A DNA stretch of 64,000 bases. It comes from Stagnimonas sp. Lineage in GTDB: Bacteria; Pseudomonadota; Gammaproteobacteria; Nevskiales; Nevskiaceae. The translations under genes were made by a program, and so were the position numbers. The notes beneath the pieces are model-generated. The model was given only the letters and a program-made list of their open reading frames with translations, made no database searches and was not told the origin of the DNA. Of this stretch, positions 8,880 to 17,626 are shown piece by piece; the stretch's first letter is position 1, and each line of letters opens with the position of its first letter. The stretch is from the NCBI GenBank assembly GCA_030696045.1, contig JAUYNO010000067.1, positions 19,093-83,092 on the forward strand. Direction: 5' to 3'.

Positions 8880-10688
8880 TCAGCGGGCGTAGATCGCGGT
8901 CGCGACTTGCTTGACCTCGACCCCAACGGCGGTACCGCCGATGTTCAGTTCGGTGCCTTCGAGCAGGGGAATGAACTGGGCCGCCAGCAGATTGAGCAGC
9001 TGCTGGATCTGGTCGCTGATCGGGGTCAGGACTTGCGCCTGCAAGGTCGAGTCGACCAGGCCGTTGAGCAGGGGCGACAGGCCGCCGAGCCCGACCACCC
9101 GCAACTGCACATCGCCGACGGCGGTCGGGATCGAGCGCACCGCCTCGCTGGTGCTGACGCCGCCCACCGTGGCCGCCGAGCCGTCGCACTGGGTCGCCTG
9201 GCCCGGCCTCGGCCAGGGCGGACCGCTAAAGCACAGTGCATGGTCGCGCTGGTCGCCGATCTCGAAGGGGCCGGCGCTGACTTCGATGGTGACCACCTGG
9301 CCGGCCACGGCGGCGGGCAAGGGCACACCGGGCAGCAACTCGGCCAGGGGCAGCGACAGCAGCTGCGCCGGTTCCACCGTGATCTGGCCGCTGTCGGACT
9401 GGTAGTCGCGCACCCGACCGATGCTGATGCTGGCGCCGCCGCCGTGGGCCTGCATGCTGACCGTGGCCTTCTCCAGACCGCGCCGGGGGCACTGCACTTC
9501 GGTTACCTGCGCGCCCTGGCCGCGCACCGTGATCGACACCGGCAGCTTCAGCGGGGCGCCGGTGAGCGGGTTGGCCAGGTTCACCTCCAGCTGCGCCAGG
9601 CCGCCGACGCTGGCGGCGCCGTCGCTGCTGTCGACCGAGGTGTTGTCGAGCCCGGGGATATAGGACCCTGGCTGGGACGAGCCGGGCTTGGTAATGGTGA
9701 GCGTGGTGTTGCCCAGCGGCGGCGGCAAATCAATCGGGAACTGGATCGGCCCCGGTCCGGCGACGGCATCGGCGATGCTGGCCAGCAGGCTGCCGACATT
9801 GACCGTGGCCTGGTCGTACAGGGCTTCCGGCAGCTCCGCCGGCAGGCCCAGCAGGTCGGCCGGCACCACCATTACCACCCCGCGCCCGGCTTCGGCGGCA
9901 GCGGCGTAGGTGGTCACTGCGGCGGCCGCCGCGCTGTCGCCAGTCTCGTCGAGCGCGGCCAGCAGCAGGTCGAGCAGGCCCAGCTGGGAAATCGGCGTGC
10001 TGAGATCGGGCAGATCGACACCGGCCGTGGCCTGCGCCTGGACCAGCTGCCCCACCGTGACATTGGCCTCGCTGGTGGCTCGGTAGCCGGCCAGGCTCAG
10101 GTTCAGGCTGCTGCCCAGCTGGTTGCCGAAGTAGCGGTTGGCGATGTCCGGCGCCCGCAGGCCGGCGGTCTGCCCCAGGGCGTACTGCGCCAGCACCAGC
10201 GAGCTGGCGGCGGCGCGCACCTGCAGGGTCTTGCCGCTGGCGCCGGAAAACAGCGGCAGCACCCGGGCCGGGCTGGCTTGACTGAGCGTCACCTGGATGG
10301 AATCGCGCGGCCGAACCGGATTGTTCGGCGCCTCCAGGAACTCGAACAGATCGCCGTTCTTGATCTTGCGGCCGGCCCGTACCACAACGCTGATCCCGGT
10401 CGGCATGTTGTTGCGGCGCAGGCTGTCGTGTGCCTCGGCGCTAGCGGTGTCGAAATCGACCGGCCCGATCAGGCAGCCACCGGCCACCCGGGCGGCGTCG
10501 ACCGCGGCCAGATCCGCAAGCTTCTGCAGGTTCCGCTGGGCGTTGTAGAGGCGGGCGACGTCGATGGCGAAGGCCATCGCCAGCAGGAAGGCCAGCAGGG
10601 TAACGCCGACGAAAACCGCAGCGACGCCGCGCTGCCGGTCGCGCCCCTGCTGGCGGCGGCGCCTAGTTGCCGGAGTCGCCACTGCCAC
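8880..10688 (-). CDS. tadG: TadG-like pilus-assembly protein
   Basis: TadG proteins are envelope-anchored accessory factors of Tad/Flp pilus machines. The N-terminus has an arginine-rich stretch, then RGVAAVFVGVTLLAFLL, the hydrophobic segment shared by TadE/TadG pseudopilin-like proteins, with the following Flp-assembly motif region DVARLYNAQRNLQKLADLAA. The remaining about 540 residues are a periplasmic domain rich in small and polar residues. The start is a GTG at 10688, nested 26 bp inside the upstream DUF3613 gene. The diguanylate cyclase start lies 4 bp after the stop. At 602 aa it is a longer version of the family; the role of the C-terminal region is unknown to me. Confidence 0.8.
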   Translation of the reverse strand: MAVATPATRRRRQQGRDRQRGVAAVFVGVTLLAFLLAMAFAIDVARLYNAQRNLQKLADLAAVDAARVAGGCLIGPVDFDTASAEAHDSLRRNNMPTGISVVVRAGRKIKNGDLFEFLEAPNNPVRPRDSIQVTLSQASPARVLPLFSGASGKTLQVRAAASSLVLAQYALGQTAGLRAPDIANRYFGNQLGSSLNLSLAGYRATSEANVTVGQLVQAQATAGVDLPDLSTPISQLGLLDLLLAALDETGDSAAAAAVTTYAAAAEAGRGVVMVVPADLLGLPAELPEALYDQATVNVGSLLASIADAVAGPGPIQFPIDLPPPLGNTTLTITKPGSSQPGSYIPGLDNTSVDSSDGAASVGGLAQLEVNLANPLTGAPLKLPVSITVRGQGAQVTEVQCPRRGLEKATVSMQAHGGGASISIGRVRDYQSDSGQITVEPAQLLSLPLAELLPGVPLPAAVAGQVVTIEVSAGPFEIGDQRDHALCFSGPPWPRPGQATQCDGSAATVGGVSTSEAVRSIPTAVGDVQLRVVGLGGLSPLLNGLVDSTLQAQVLTPISDQIQQLLNLLAAQFIPLLEGTELNIGGTAVGVEVKQVATAIYAR

Positions 10689-11142
10689 CCTGCCCGCCCG
10701 AACCTCCGGAACCGCTGGAGCCGGAACCGGAACCGCCGCCCTGGCGCCGGAACTGATCGGGAATCGGGTACTTGAAGCTGTTCAGGTAGCGTTGATAGAC
10801 CAGATCGGCGACCTCGCCCGGCATGGGCTGGGCGGCACCGACGGCGGCACTGCCGCTGGCCTGCAGGTCCAGCCAGGCGCGGGTATCGCCACCACTGGCG
10901 GGCTTGCCAGCAGCGGCCGGGGCCGCAGCATCGCTGACCTCGACCGCGGCGGCCGACTCGGCACCGGCTTCGCTGCTCGCCACTGCGGCGGGTGCGCCAG
11001 CCTCGGTGGCGGCGGGAGGGAAGGGCTCCATTGGCTGATCGGAACTGAACTGGCGCTGGTCGGGCTGGGCTCCGGCAAGCGGGGCCAGCGCCAGCAGCAG
11101 GCTGGCGACGAACAGGGAGTGACGGGCTTGGCGGGATTTCAT
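10663..11142 (-). CDS. exported DUF3613-type protein of the Tad locus
   Basis: The 159-residue product has a signal peptide ending near PLAGAQ and an Ala/Glu-rich middle. A short conserved block GEVADLVYQRYLNSFKYPIP resembles the DUF3613 domain found in tad loci of Xanthomonadales and Betaproteobacteria. A Gly/Ser-rich tail follows. The start ATG overlaps the tadD stop (ATGA), and the 3' end overlaps tadG. Its biochemical role is not known; a periplasmic accessory function in pilus biogenesis is inferred from position only. Confidence 0.7.
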   Translation of the reverse strand: MKSRQARHSLFVASLLLALAPLAGAQPDQRQFSSDQPMEPFPPAATEAGAPAAVASSEAGAESAAAVEVSDAAAPAAAGKPASGGDTRAWLDLQASGSAAVGAAQPMPGEVADLVYQRYLNSFKYPIPDQFRRQGGGSGSGSSGSGGSGGQGGSGDSGN

Positions 11143-11879
11143 CCTGCACCTCCGGTGCGGCCGAGCGGGGCAGTGCCGCCGGCCTTGGGTTGAGTAGTCG
11201 GGCTCTGCAAACTCAAGGCCTGCAGGCGCAGGCGCGCCAGCAGGGGTTCATCGACGCCGGTGCTGCTGGCGATCCGGCGGACCGCCGCCTCGTCACGCAT
11301 CAGCATCAGCAGGATCAGCAGATTGTTGCGGCTCTTGGGCTCGCCCGGTGCCAGCTCGGCAGCGGTGGCCAGCTCGATGCGGGCTTCGCTGTAGCGGCGC
11401 GCCTTCATCAGGGCATAGCCGAGGTCGTTGCGGATATCGACGTCGGTGGGTCGCAGCGCCGAGGCCTTGCGCAGCTGCACGATGGCCTGCGCCAGATCAC
11501 CGCTGGCATGGATGCGGCCCAGGCCATGGTAGGCCTGTGCCGCCTGAGCGCCGTCCAGCAGGCCCTGGTAGAGCGCTGCCGCCGCACGGTCCTGACCCAG
11601 GTTGCGCCGGGCGTCGGCTTCCAGCAGGCGCAGCTCGGCCGAGTCGCCGTGGCTGCGCCGATCCTCCTGCAGATGCGCCAGCGCCGCGTAGTAGTGCCCC
11701 TGCTGCATCAGCGCCCGCACCGCCTCGGTGTAGACGCCGGCGGCGTCCGACTCGGCCTCGGCCTTGGCCCGGGGCTGACCGATGGGATCGTCCAGCTTGC
11801 GGATCTGGGCGCCGCAGCCGGACAAGACCAGCGCCAGCGCCGCGCCGCCCAGCAGCCCGCCATGCACGGAGCAGTTCAT
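11139..11879 (-). CDS. tadD: TadD-like TPR lipoprotein
   Basis: TadD is a tetratricopeptide lipoprotein believed to help assemble or localise the Tad secretin, a pilotin-like role. The 246-residue sequence begins with a lipoprotein signal peptide and lipobox LVLSGC. It then has several TPR helices, for example EAVRALMQQGHYYAALAHL, RNDLGYALMKARRYSEAR and LATAAELAPGEPKSRNNLL. Both ends overlap neighbours by 4 bp (tadC upstream, the DUF3613 gene downstream), consistent with coupled translation. Confidence 0.87.
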   Translation of the reverse strand: MNCSVHGGLLGGAALALVLSGCGAQIRKLDDPIGQPRAKAEAESDAAGVYTEAVRALMQQGHYYAALAHLQEDRRSHGDSAELRLLEADARRNLGQDRAAAALYQGLLDGAQAAQAYHGLGRIHASGDLAQAIVQLRKASALRPTDVDIRNDLGYALMKARRYSEARIELATAAELAPGEPKSRNNLLILLMLMRDEAAVRRIASSTGVDEPLLARLRLQALSLQSPTTQPKAGGTAPLGRTGGAG

Positions 11880-12811
11880 CCGCCGCCGCCCAGCGAGGAC
11901 AGCGCCCGGAACATCGAAACCACCGCCGGGCCGGCGACGAAGATCAGCAGCGCCGGGAAGAAGAACAGCACCATCACCACGGTCATGCGGCCGGAGATCA
12001 GATTGACCTTCTCGCGCAGGTCCAGGCCGCGCCTCACCTCGAGCACGCCGAGCACTTCCAGCAGCGGCTCGCGCACCTCGCCACCGTAACGGTCGACCTG
12101 GCGCAGGACGCCGAGGATGCCGCTGAGATCGCTGACCTCCATCGCATCACCGAGATTCTTGAGCACCGCCGAGGTTTCGGCGCCGGCCTCGATCTGGCGC
12201 ACCACCAGCTCGAATTCGGTGCCTAGTTCCGGCAATACGCCGCGGCCTTCGCGCACCAGGCTGGCGAAGGCCTGGCGGATCGACAGGCCGGCCTCGAACA
12301 GCAGCACCAGCAGATGCACCAGCAAGGGCACCTCGCGGGCGATGCGGTCGCGCCGGCGCTTGGCCGCCGAGCGCAGGATCCAGCGCGGCATCAGCAGCGA
12401 CACCACCCCCAGCGCGGCGCTGACCAGCAGGGCCTTGGGAAACGGCAGGCTGCTGACGGTCCAGACCAGGATCACCAGCACCCCCGCCACCAGCGGCAAC
12501 ACCGCCTGCAGTGCGTAGAACGCCAGCCGTCGCTCGGCCCCGCGCCAGCCGGCCTGGGCCAGCAGCCGCGGCGTCTCGCCTTCCTTGTCGACCCATTGCT
12601 CGACGTTCTTGCCGGTACGCGCCAGGCCCTGCACGGCGGCATTGCCGGGACCGCCCTCGAATTCCTCGACCGGCGCATCCTGGCCCAGGACGCGGCGTTG
12701 CAGGCGCCGGTCCTGACGCGACTGCGCGCCGAGCAGGAACAGCAGGGCCAGCGTGCCCACCGCCAGCACGATGGCGACCGCCACCACCAGACCGAAGGCG
12801 CCGGCGTTCAT
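11876..12811 (-). CDS. tadC: Tad inner-membrane platform protein TadC
   Basis: TadC is one of two GspF-family integral membrane proteins on which the TadA ATPase acts. The track ORF starts 36 codons upstream in arginine-rich sequence. I choose the ATG at 12811 (MNAGAFGLVVAVAIVLAV), which overlaps the tadB stop as ATGA, giving 311 aa. An N-terminal transmembrane helix precedes the cytoplasmic F domain (IAREVPLLVHLLVLLFEAGL, with LVRQIEAGAETSAVL). The C-terminus contains further hydrophobic helices (VMVLFFFPALLIFVAGPAVV). Confidence 0.9.
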   Translation of the reverse strand: MNAGAFGLVVAVAIVLAVGTLALLFLLGAQSRQDRRLQRRVLGQDAPVEEFEGGPGNAAVQGLARTGKNVEQWVDKEGETPRLLAQAGWRGAERRLAFYALQAVLPLVAGVLVILVWTVSSLPFPKALLVSAALGVVSLLMPRWILRSAAKRRRDRIAREVPLLVHLLVLLFEAGLSIRQAFASLVREGRGVLPELGTEFELVVRQIEAGAETSAVLKNLGDAMEVSDLSGILGVLRQVDRYGGEVREPLLEVLGVLEVRRGLDLREKVNLISGRMTVVMVLFFFPALLIFVAGPAVVSMFRALSSLGGGG

Positions 12812-13740
12812 GTGTCGTCGCCCTCGCTGTCGCGCATCATGCTGAACAGTACGGCGACGCCGGCGATCTGCAGCAACACCGAGGCGACCAGCAGCCAGCG
12901 GCCGGTGGGGTCTTCCCACATGGTGGCGTAGTACGCCTTGTTCTTGCTGAAGATGTAGAACGACAGCGACACCGGGATGATCGCCAGCACCACCGCCGAG
13001 AAGCGGGTCTCGGCGGTCAGCGCCCGCAGCTCACGGGCGGCGACATCGCGCTGACGGATGTTGGTGATCAGGCTCTTCAGCACATGGCGCAGCGAGCCGC
13101 CGTACTTGCGGTTGATGGCGGCCGCCAGCGCCATGACCCGAAGGTCGCGCAGGCGGTGCACGCCGCCGGCCTCGGTCAGCACGGTCTCCAGCGGCGCGCC
13201 CAGGCGCACCTGCCGGCCGATGCTGATGAACAGCGGCCGGATCGGGTCCGGCGCCTCGCGGGCGGCGGCGGCCAGCGACTCTTCCAGGGTGTTGCCGGCC
13301 GACAGCACCCGCATCACGCCTTCGAGGAAGGTGGGCAGCTGCTCGACGATCTTGCGGCGCCGGCGCGCGGCGTTGCGCGACAGCACGCCGAACACGATCA
13401 CCTCCGCCAGGCCGATGGCGAGCGCGCCAGCCAGCGGCCCGAACATCAGCAGCAAGACCGGAATCAGTGCGGCGAACAGCAGCAGGCCGCGGCCGATGCT
13501 TTCCGGCGGCAGCTCGATGCCGGCACGCCAGAACAGGTGACTGACCGCGCGCACCACCGGGTTGCCCAGCTCCGGCGTCGCGGCCCCGAACTTGTCGTTG
13601 GCGGCATCCTCGCCGAGCACCCGCATGCGCAGGTTGACCTCGTCAGCGCGGGTATTGGCGTTGAGCTTGAACAGCAGCAGCACAGCGCCGGCGGCGAGCA
13701 GGAGCGCCGCCAGGAACACCAGCAGGATGGGCGTGGTCAC
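12808..13740 (-). CDS. tadB: Tad inner-membrane platform protein TadB
   Basis: TadB is the partner of TadC in the inner-membrane platform of the Tad pilus. The 310-residue protein starts with GTG at 13740, overlapping the tadA stop as GTGA. It shows an N-terminal membrane helix, an AALIPVLLLMFGPLAGALA hydrophobic region, and the GspF/TadB cytoplasmic motif KIVEQLPTFLEGVMRVLSAG. Helices near the C-terminus include VVLAIIPVSLSFYIF. The adjacent homologous tadC makes the assignment firm; which of the two is B and which C follows their order after tadA. Confidence 0.92.
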   Translation of the reverse strand: MTTPILLVFLAALLLAAGAVLLLFKLNANTRADEVNLRMRVLGEDAANDKFGAATPELGNPVVRAVSHLFWRAGIELPPESIGRGLLLFAALIPVLLLMFGPLAGALAIGLAEVIVFGVLSRNAARRRRKIVEQLPTFLEGVMRVLSAGNTLEESLAAAAREAPDPIRPLFISIGRQVRLGAPLETVLTEAGGVHRLRDLRVMALAAAINRKYGGSLRHVLKSLITNIRQRDVAARELRALTAETRFSAVVLAIIPVSLSFYIFSKNKAYYATMWEDPTGRWLLVASVLLQIAGVAVLFSMMRDSEGDDT

Positions 13741-14960
13741 GGTGCCTGGACTCCGCGCAGGTCCTGTCGCTCGCCGGTCAGCACGTCGTAGCGGAACAGG
13801 TCCCGCAGGTGCAGCTGCTCACCATCCAGGCCGGTGACCTCGGTGACCGCCAGCAGCTTGCGCGCGCCGTTGGCCAGGCGGGCGACCTGCACGAACAGGT
13901 GGATGGAGGATGCGATCTGGCTGCGGAAGGTCAGCGCGCTGCCGGTATAGCCGGCGAAGCCGGCCAGCAGCTCCAGACGGCTGATGGCGTCGCGGGTGGA
14001 ATTGGCGTGCAGCGTGGTCATCGAGCCGTCGTGACCGGTGTTCATCGCCTGCAACATGTCCAGCACCTCGTCGCCGCGCACCTCGCCGACGATGATGCGG
14101 TCCGGCCGCATGCGCAGGGCGTTGCGCACCAGATCGCGGGCGGTGACGGCGCGCTGCCCTTCCAGGTTGGGCGGGCGGGTTTCCAGCCGCACCACGTGGG
14201 AGTTCTCCAGCCTCAACTCGGCGGCGTCCTCGATGGTGATGACGCGCTCGCCATCCGGAATCCACTGGCTGATCAGATTCAGGAAGGTGGTCTTGCCGGA
14301 GCCGGTGCCGCCCACCACGATCAGGTTGGCGCGGTCCCGCACCCGTTGTTGCAGGTATTCCAGCTCGGCGGCGCTGACGGTGTCGAAGCGCAGCAGGTCC
14401 TCGGCGGTGAGCGCGGTCTTGCGGAACTTGCGGATCGACAGGCAGGGGCCGTTGAGGGCAATCGGCGGGATGATGGCGTTGACGCGCGAGCCATCGGGCA
14501 GGCGGGCGTCGACCATCGGCGTCGATTCATCGACCCGGCGCCCGATGGGCGCCAGGATGCGCTGGATCACGCGGATCACGTGCGAATCGTTGGTGAAGCG
14601 CACCGGCGCGCTGGCGAGCACGCCACCGCGCTCGACGAACACCGCTTCCGGGCCGTTGACGACGATGTCGTTGACGCTGTCGTCGTCGACCAGGTACTGG
14701 ATCGGCCCGAAGCCGATCAGCTCGTGGCGGGCGTCGGCGGCCAGGGCCTCGGATTCGCGCTGATTGACCGGCAGGCGGTTGTCGAGCACGTAGCGGCGCA
14801 CTTGCTCGCCGACGAAGCGCTCCAGCTTGTCCTCAGCCCAGGTGCTGATGTCGAGATCGCGCTCCTCGATCTGCTGGATCAGGAAGCGGTGCAGGTTGCC
14901 CTTCAGCGTCTGATATTGGTCAGAAAGCCGAAAGCGCTGGACTAGGTCCGGGGTCGACAT
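13737..14960 (-). CDS. tadA: Tad secretion ATPase TadA (CpaF)
   Basis: TadA is the hexameric type II/IV secretion ATPase that powers Flp pilus assembly. The track extends the ORF upstream into the tadZ end. The ATG at 14960 (MSTPDLVQRF) gives 407 aa and a 16-bp gap after tadZ. The N-terminal domain contains GFGPIQYLVDDDSVNDIVVN, characteristic of CpaF-type ATPases. The nucleotide site is clear: Walker A VVGGTGSGKTTFLN, the Asp box region ERVITIEDAAEL, the Walker-B region RPDRIIVGEVRG, and the histidine box GSMTTLHANS. Confidence 0.96.
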   Translation of the reverse strand: MSTPDLVQRFRLSDQYQTLKGNLHRFLIQQIEERDLDISTWAEDKLERFVGEQVRRYVLDNRLPVNQRESEALAADARHELIGFGPIQYLVDDDSVNDIVVNGPEAVFVERGGVLASAPVRFTNDSHVIRVIQRILAPIGRRVDESTPMVDARLPDGSRVNAIIPPIALNGPCLSIRKFRKTALTAEDLLRFDTVSAAELEYLQQRVRDRANLIVVGGTGSGKTTFLNLISQWIPDGERVITIEDAAELRLENSHVVRLETRPPNLEGQRAVTARDLVRNALRMRPDRIIVGEVRGDEVLDMLQAMNTGHDGSMTTLHANSTRDAISRLELLAGFAGYTGSALTFRSQIASSIHLFVQVARLANGARKLLAVTEVTGLDGEQLHLRDLFRYDVLTGERQDLRGVQAP

Positions 14961-14976
14961 GGCATCCCGGGGGGCG

Positions 14977-16185
14977 CTAGCGGAACAGCCGGCCGAGCAG
15001 GCCGTTGCCGCCGGCCTCGACGGTGGCGCTCTCGCCCACCAGCAGCGCCCCGGCGAGCTTGCGCACGGCGTCGCAGTAGGGGTCCTTGGGCGCAATCGAG
15101 AACAGCGGCTCGCCCGAATTCATCGCCTGGATGCGGTTGAAACCCTCGGTGGTCAGGGTCGCCAACAGCGGCAGGTCGAACAGCTGCGACAGATTGGCCG
15201 GCTCCAGGCCCAGACGGCGCCGGTAGTTGTCGACCACCAGGCCCACCCGGTCCAGCGCAACGTCTTCCAGGCGCAGGGCACGCAGCAGGTACTTGGTCTG
15301 GCGCGACTTCAGGATCGACTGGTCGGTGACCATCAGCACCCGGTCCGACTGACCGATGGCGGCGCGCGATACCGCGGTGCCGCTCTGGCCGTCGATGGCC
15401 ACCACCACCACCTGGAACAGACTGCGCAGCACGCTCAGCAGGCGCGCGAAATCGTCCGCAGGCATTTGCGGGCGGCCGATGCCGTCTTCCGGCAGCGACA
15501 GCAGGTAGAGCCCGCTGGAATGCTTGGTGAAGGCGGTATCGACCAGGGTCTGGTCGCAGCGGTGCACGTCGGCGACCGCGTCGATCAGGCTGTAGGTGGG
15601 CGACAGGTTGAGGAAGATCGAGCCGGCCCCGGCCGGCATCGCGGCATCGACCAGCAGCACCCGCTCGCCGCTGCGCGCGCGTTCGGCGAAGCAGAGCGAG
15701 AGATGGCTGGCGAGAAAGGCAATGGTCTCGTGCGGCTGGGCGCCGACCACGGTGAACAGCCGACCCTGGCCGCCGCTGGCGGCCACCGCTGCCAGCGAAG
15801 CCGAGCTGGCCCGGCGCAGCAACTTGCCGACCTGGCTGGCGAGCTTGGCGTCGTCCCGCCGCAGCACGAAGAAATCCCGCGCGCCCGAGCGCATGGCGGT
15901 AAGCACCGTGGTGGCGTTCTCGCTGGAACCCATGCCGACCACCGGCAACTCGGGAAAGCGCTCGACCACCGCTTCGACCAGGAGCGCGCGCTCCTGGGCG
16001 TTGTAGTCCTCGAAGTCACAGAACAGCAGGTCGACCTTGCCCATCCGCTCCAGGCGGCCGAGCAGGTCGGCGGCGTCGTCGGGACGGCCGAAGCTGCATT
16101 CCACGCTGCTGCCGAGGGCGGCTTGCAGCCAGGGCTGATAGGCCGGGTCGTCGGCGATGACGAAGGCAGTGGCTTTTGCGCTCAT
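14977..16185 (-). CDS. tadZ: TadZ/CpaE-like localisation protein with degenerate P-loop
   Basis: TadZ is a MinD/ParA-family protein with an N-terminal receiver-like domain that positions the Tad machine. The first about 130 residues resemble an atypical receiver (KVDLLFCDFEDYN, MRSGARDFFVL). A MinD-like fold follows, with the SGERVLLVDAAMPAGAGSIF and SDRVLMVTDQSILKSRQTKYLL regions well kept. The place of the deviant Walker A motif reads VVGAQPHETIAFLA, without the glycines and lysines of KGGxGKT, so ATP binding may be lost or unusual. The gene lies between rcpA (22-bp gap) and tadA (16-bp gap). The family assignment is firm from context and fold; enzymatic activity is doubtful. Confidence 0.88.
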   Translation of the reverse strand: MSAKATAFVIADDPAYQPWLQAALGSSVECSFGRPDDAADLLGRLERMGKVDLLFCDFEDYNAQERALLVEAVVERFPELPVVGMGSSENATTVLTAMRSGARDFFVLRRDDAKLASQVGKLLRRASSASLAAVAASGGQGRLFTVVGAQPHETIAFLASHLSLCFAERARSGERVLLVDAAMPAGAGSIFLNLSPTYSLIDAVADVHRCDQTLVDTAFTKHSSGLYLLSLPEDGIGRPQMPADDFARLLSVLRSLFQVVVVAIDGQSGTAVSRAAIGQSDRVLMVTDQSILKSRQTKYLLRALRLEDVALDRVGLVVDNYRRRLGLEPANLSQLFDLPLLATLTTEGFNRIQAMNSGEPLFSIAPKDPYCDAVRKLAGALLVGESATVEAGGNGLLGRLFR

Positions 16186-16207
16186 GGGGGAGGCCGGCAG
16201 GACTGCG

Positions 16208-17626
16208 CTATTTGCTGAAGCCGTAGGTTTCGTTCTCGAACTTGCCGGTCTCCAGGAACATCAGCTCGGCGAACGAGGGCTTGTAGGCCTCGGTGCTGGC
16301 GCCCGGCAAGGCCGGCCGGCGGGCATCGCGCGACAGCGGCCGCACCAGCCGGGGAGTCACCACCATCACCAGTTCCTTCTGCTCGCGGTTGACGCTGGTG
16401 TTCTTGAAGAAGGCCCCGATCACCGGCAGGTCACCCAGCCAGGGCACCTTGCTGACGTTGTTGATCAGGTTGTTGCTGACCAGACCGGAAATCACGAAGC
16501 TCTCGCCGTCACCCAGTTCCACCGTGGTATCGGTGCGCCGCACCGTGAGCGCCGGCACCGACACGCCGGAAGTGGTGATGCCGGCGGAGAAGTCGAGGTC
16601 GCTGACCTCGGGCGCAACCTTCAGCGCAATGCGATCGCGCGACAATACGGTCGGGGTCAGTGACAGCCGCACGCCAAACTCGCGGTACTGGATGGTGATG
16701 CCACCGGTGGTGCCGCCCTGGCTGACCGGGACCGGGAACTCGCCGCCGGCCAGGAAGCTGGCGGTCTGCCCGCTCATGGCAGTCAGGGTCGGCTCAGCAT
16801 AGGTACGGGCCAGGCCCTTGCCTTCCAGGAAGCTGAGGATGCCCAGCAGGCCCTGGCGCGGGTCGCCGATGATGAGGTTGAAGGCGCTGGCAATCGGCGG
16901 CGCCATGTCGAATTGATAGCCGGTGCCGGTGGCTCCACCATTCGAGATGCTGCTGACCGAACCCGGCGACAGCACGCCGGCGGTGGTGTTGCCGGAATTC
17001 TTGATGGCGCTGAGGCCGAACTGCTGCAGGGTGCTGCGCTTGACCTCGACGATCTTGACCTCGGTCATCACCTGGGTTTCAAGATCAACATTGCTGCGAT
17101 CAGCGAGCTTGATCGGCTTGTCGGTTCCCAGGGTGCGCTGCGCCTCCACCTCGGCGCCGATCTTGGCGCGACGGTGCGCCAGCAGGTTGGGGCTGGTGCC
17201 GCTCAGACCGTCCTGGACATCGCTCTTGGTGCCGGCGGTTTCCGGATCGACCAGCTTGGGCTTGAGCGGATCCACGGCCGGACCGACCCGGAGCCGGAAC
17301 TCCTGCGCCGTGGCCACGCCCTTGGGCCAGATCAGCAGGCTGGTGAGCCCCGACTTCTTGCCGGTGATCAGCACCTCGCGGCGGTTCAGCACGGTGACTT
17401 CCGCCACCGCCGGGTCGCCCACGGCGACGCGTGCCACCGCTTCCGGCTGGCGGATCAGCTTGTGCACGCCCACTTCCACCGCGATCACCCGGCTGTCGCC
17501 GGGCGCGGCGGCCTGGCTGGCGGGGATCGTCAGCAGACCGGTCGCGAGCAGCAGTAGCGCCGCCCGCGACGCCGACCACAGCGAGGAGGGATTTGGTTTC
17601 TGTGAGCGTTTCTGTGAGCGCTTCAT
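16208..17626 (-). CDS. rcpA: Tad outer-membrane secretin RcpA (CpaC)
   Basis: RcpA forms the outer-membrane channel for the Flp pilus. The 472-residue protein has a signal peptide ending near IPASQA. The pilus-assembly N-terminal domain follows (VEVGVHKLIRQPEAVARVAV, VLITGKKSGLTSLLIW), then a ring-building domain. The C-terminal secretin core includes GGEFPVPVSQGG, GDGESFVISGLVSNNL and KVPWLGDLPVIGAFFKN, ending with ELVMVVTPRLVRPL. Its ATG overlaps the rcpC stop by 4 bp. A short tandem repeat (TCTGTGAGCG twice) encodes KRSQKRSQK at the N-terminus. Confidence 0.95.
   Translation of the reverse strand: MKRSQKRSQKPNPSSLWSASRAALLLLATGLLTIPASQAAAPGDSRVIAVEVGVHKLIRQPEAVARVAVGDPAVAEVTVLNRREVLITGKKSGLTSLLIWPKGVATAQEFRLRVGPAVDPLKPKLVDPETAGTKSDVQDGLSGTSPNLLAHRRAKIGAEVEAQRTLGTDKPIKLADRSNVDLETQVMTEVKIVEVKRSTLQQFGLSAIKNSGNTTAGVLSPGSVSSISNGGATGTGYQFDMAPPIASAFNLIIGDPRQGLLGILSFLEGKGLARTYAEPTLTAMSGQTASFLAGGEFPVPVSQGGTTGGITIQYREFGVRLSLTPTVLSRDRIALKVAPEVSDLDFSAGITTSGVSVPALTVRRTDTTVELGDGESFVISGLVSNNLINNVSKVPWLGDLPVIGAFFKNTSVNREQKELVMVVTPRLVRPLSRDARRPALPGASTEAYKPSFAELMFLETGKFENETYGFSK

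Noticed and set aside
8640-10775. 711-codon plus-strand ORF antisense to tadG
   Set aside because: It is a shadow frame; tadG is supported by its N-terminal motif and its coupling to neighbours.
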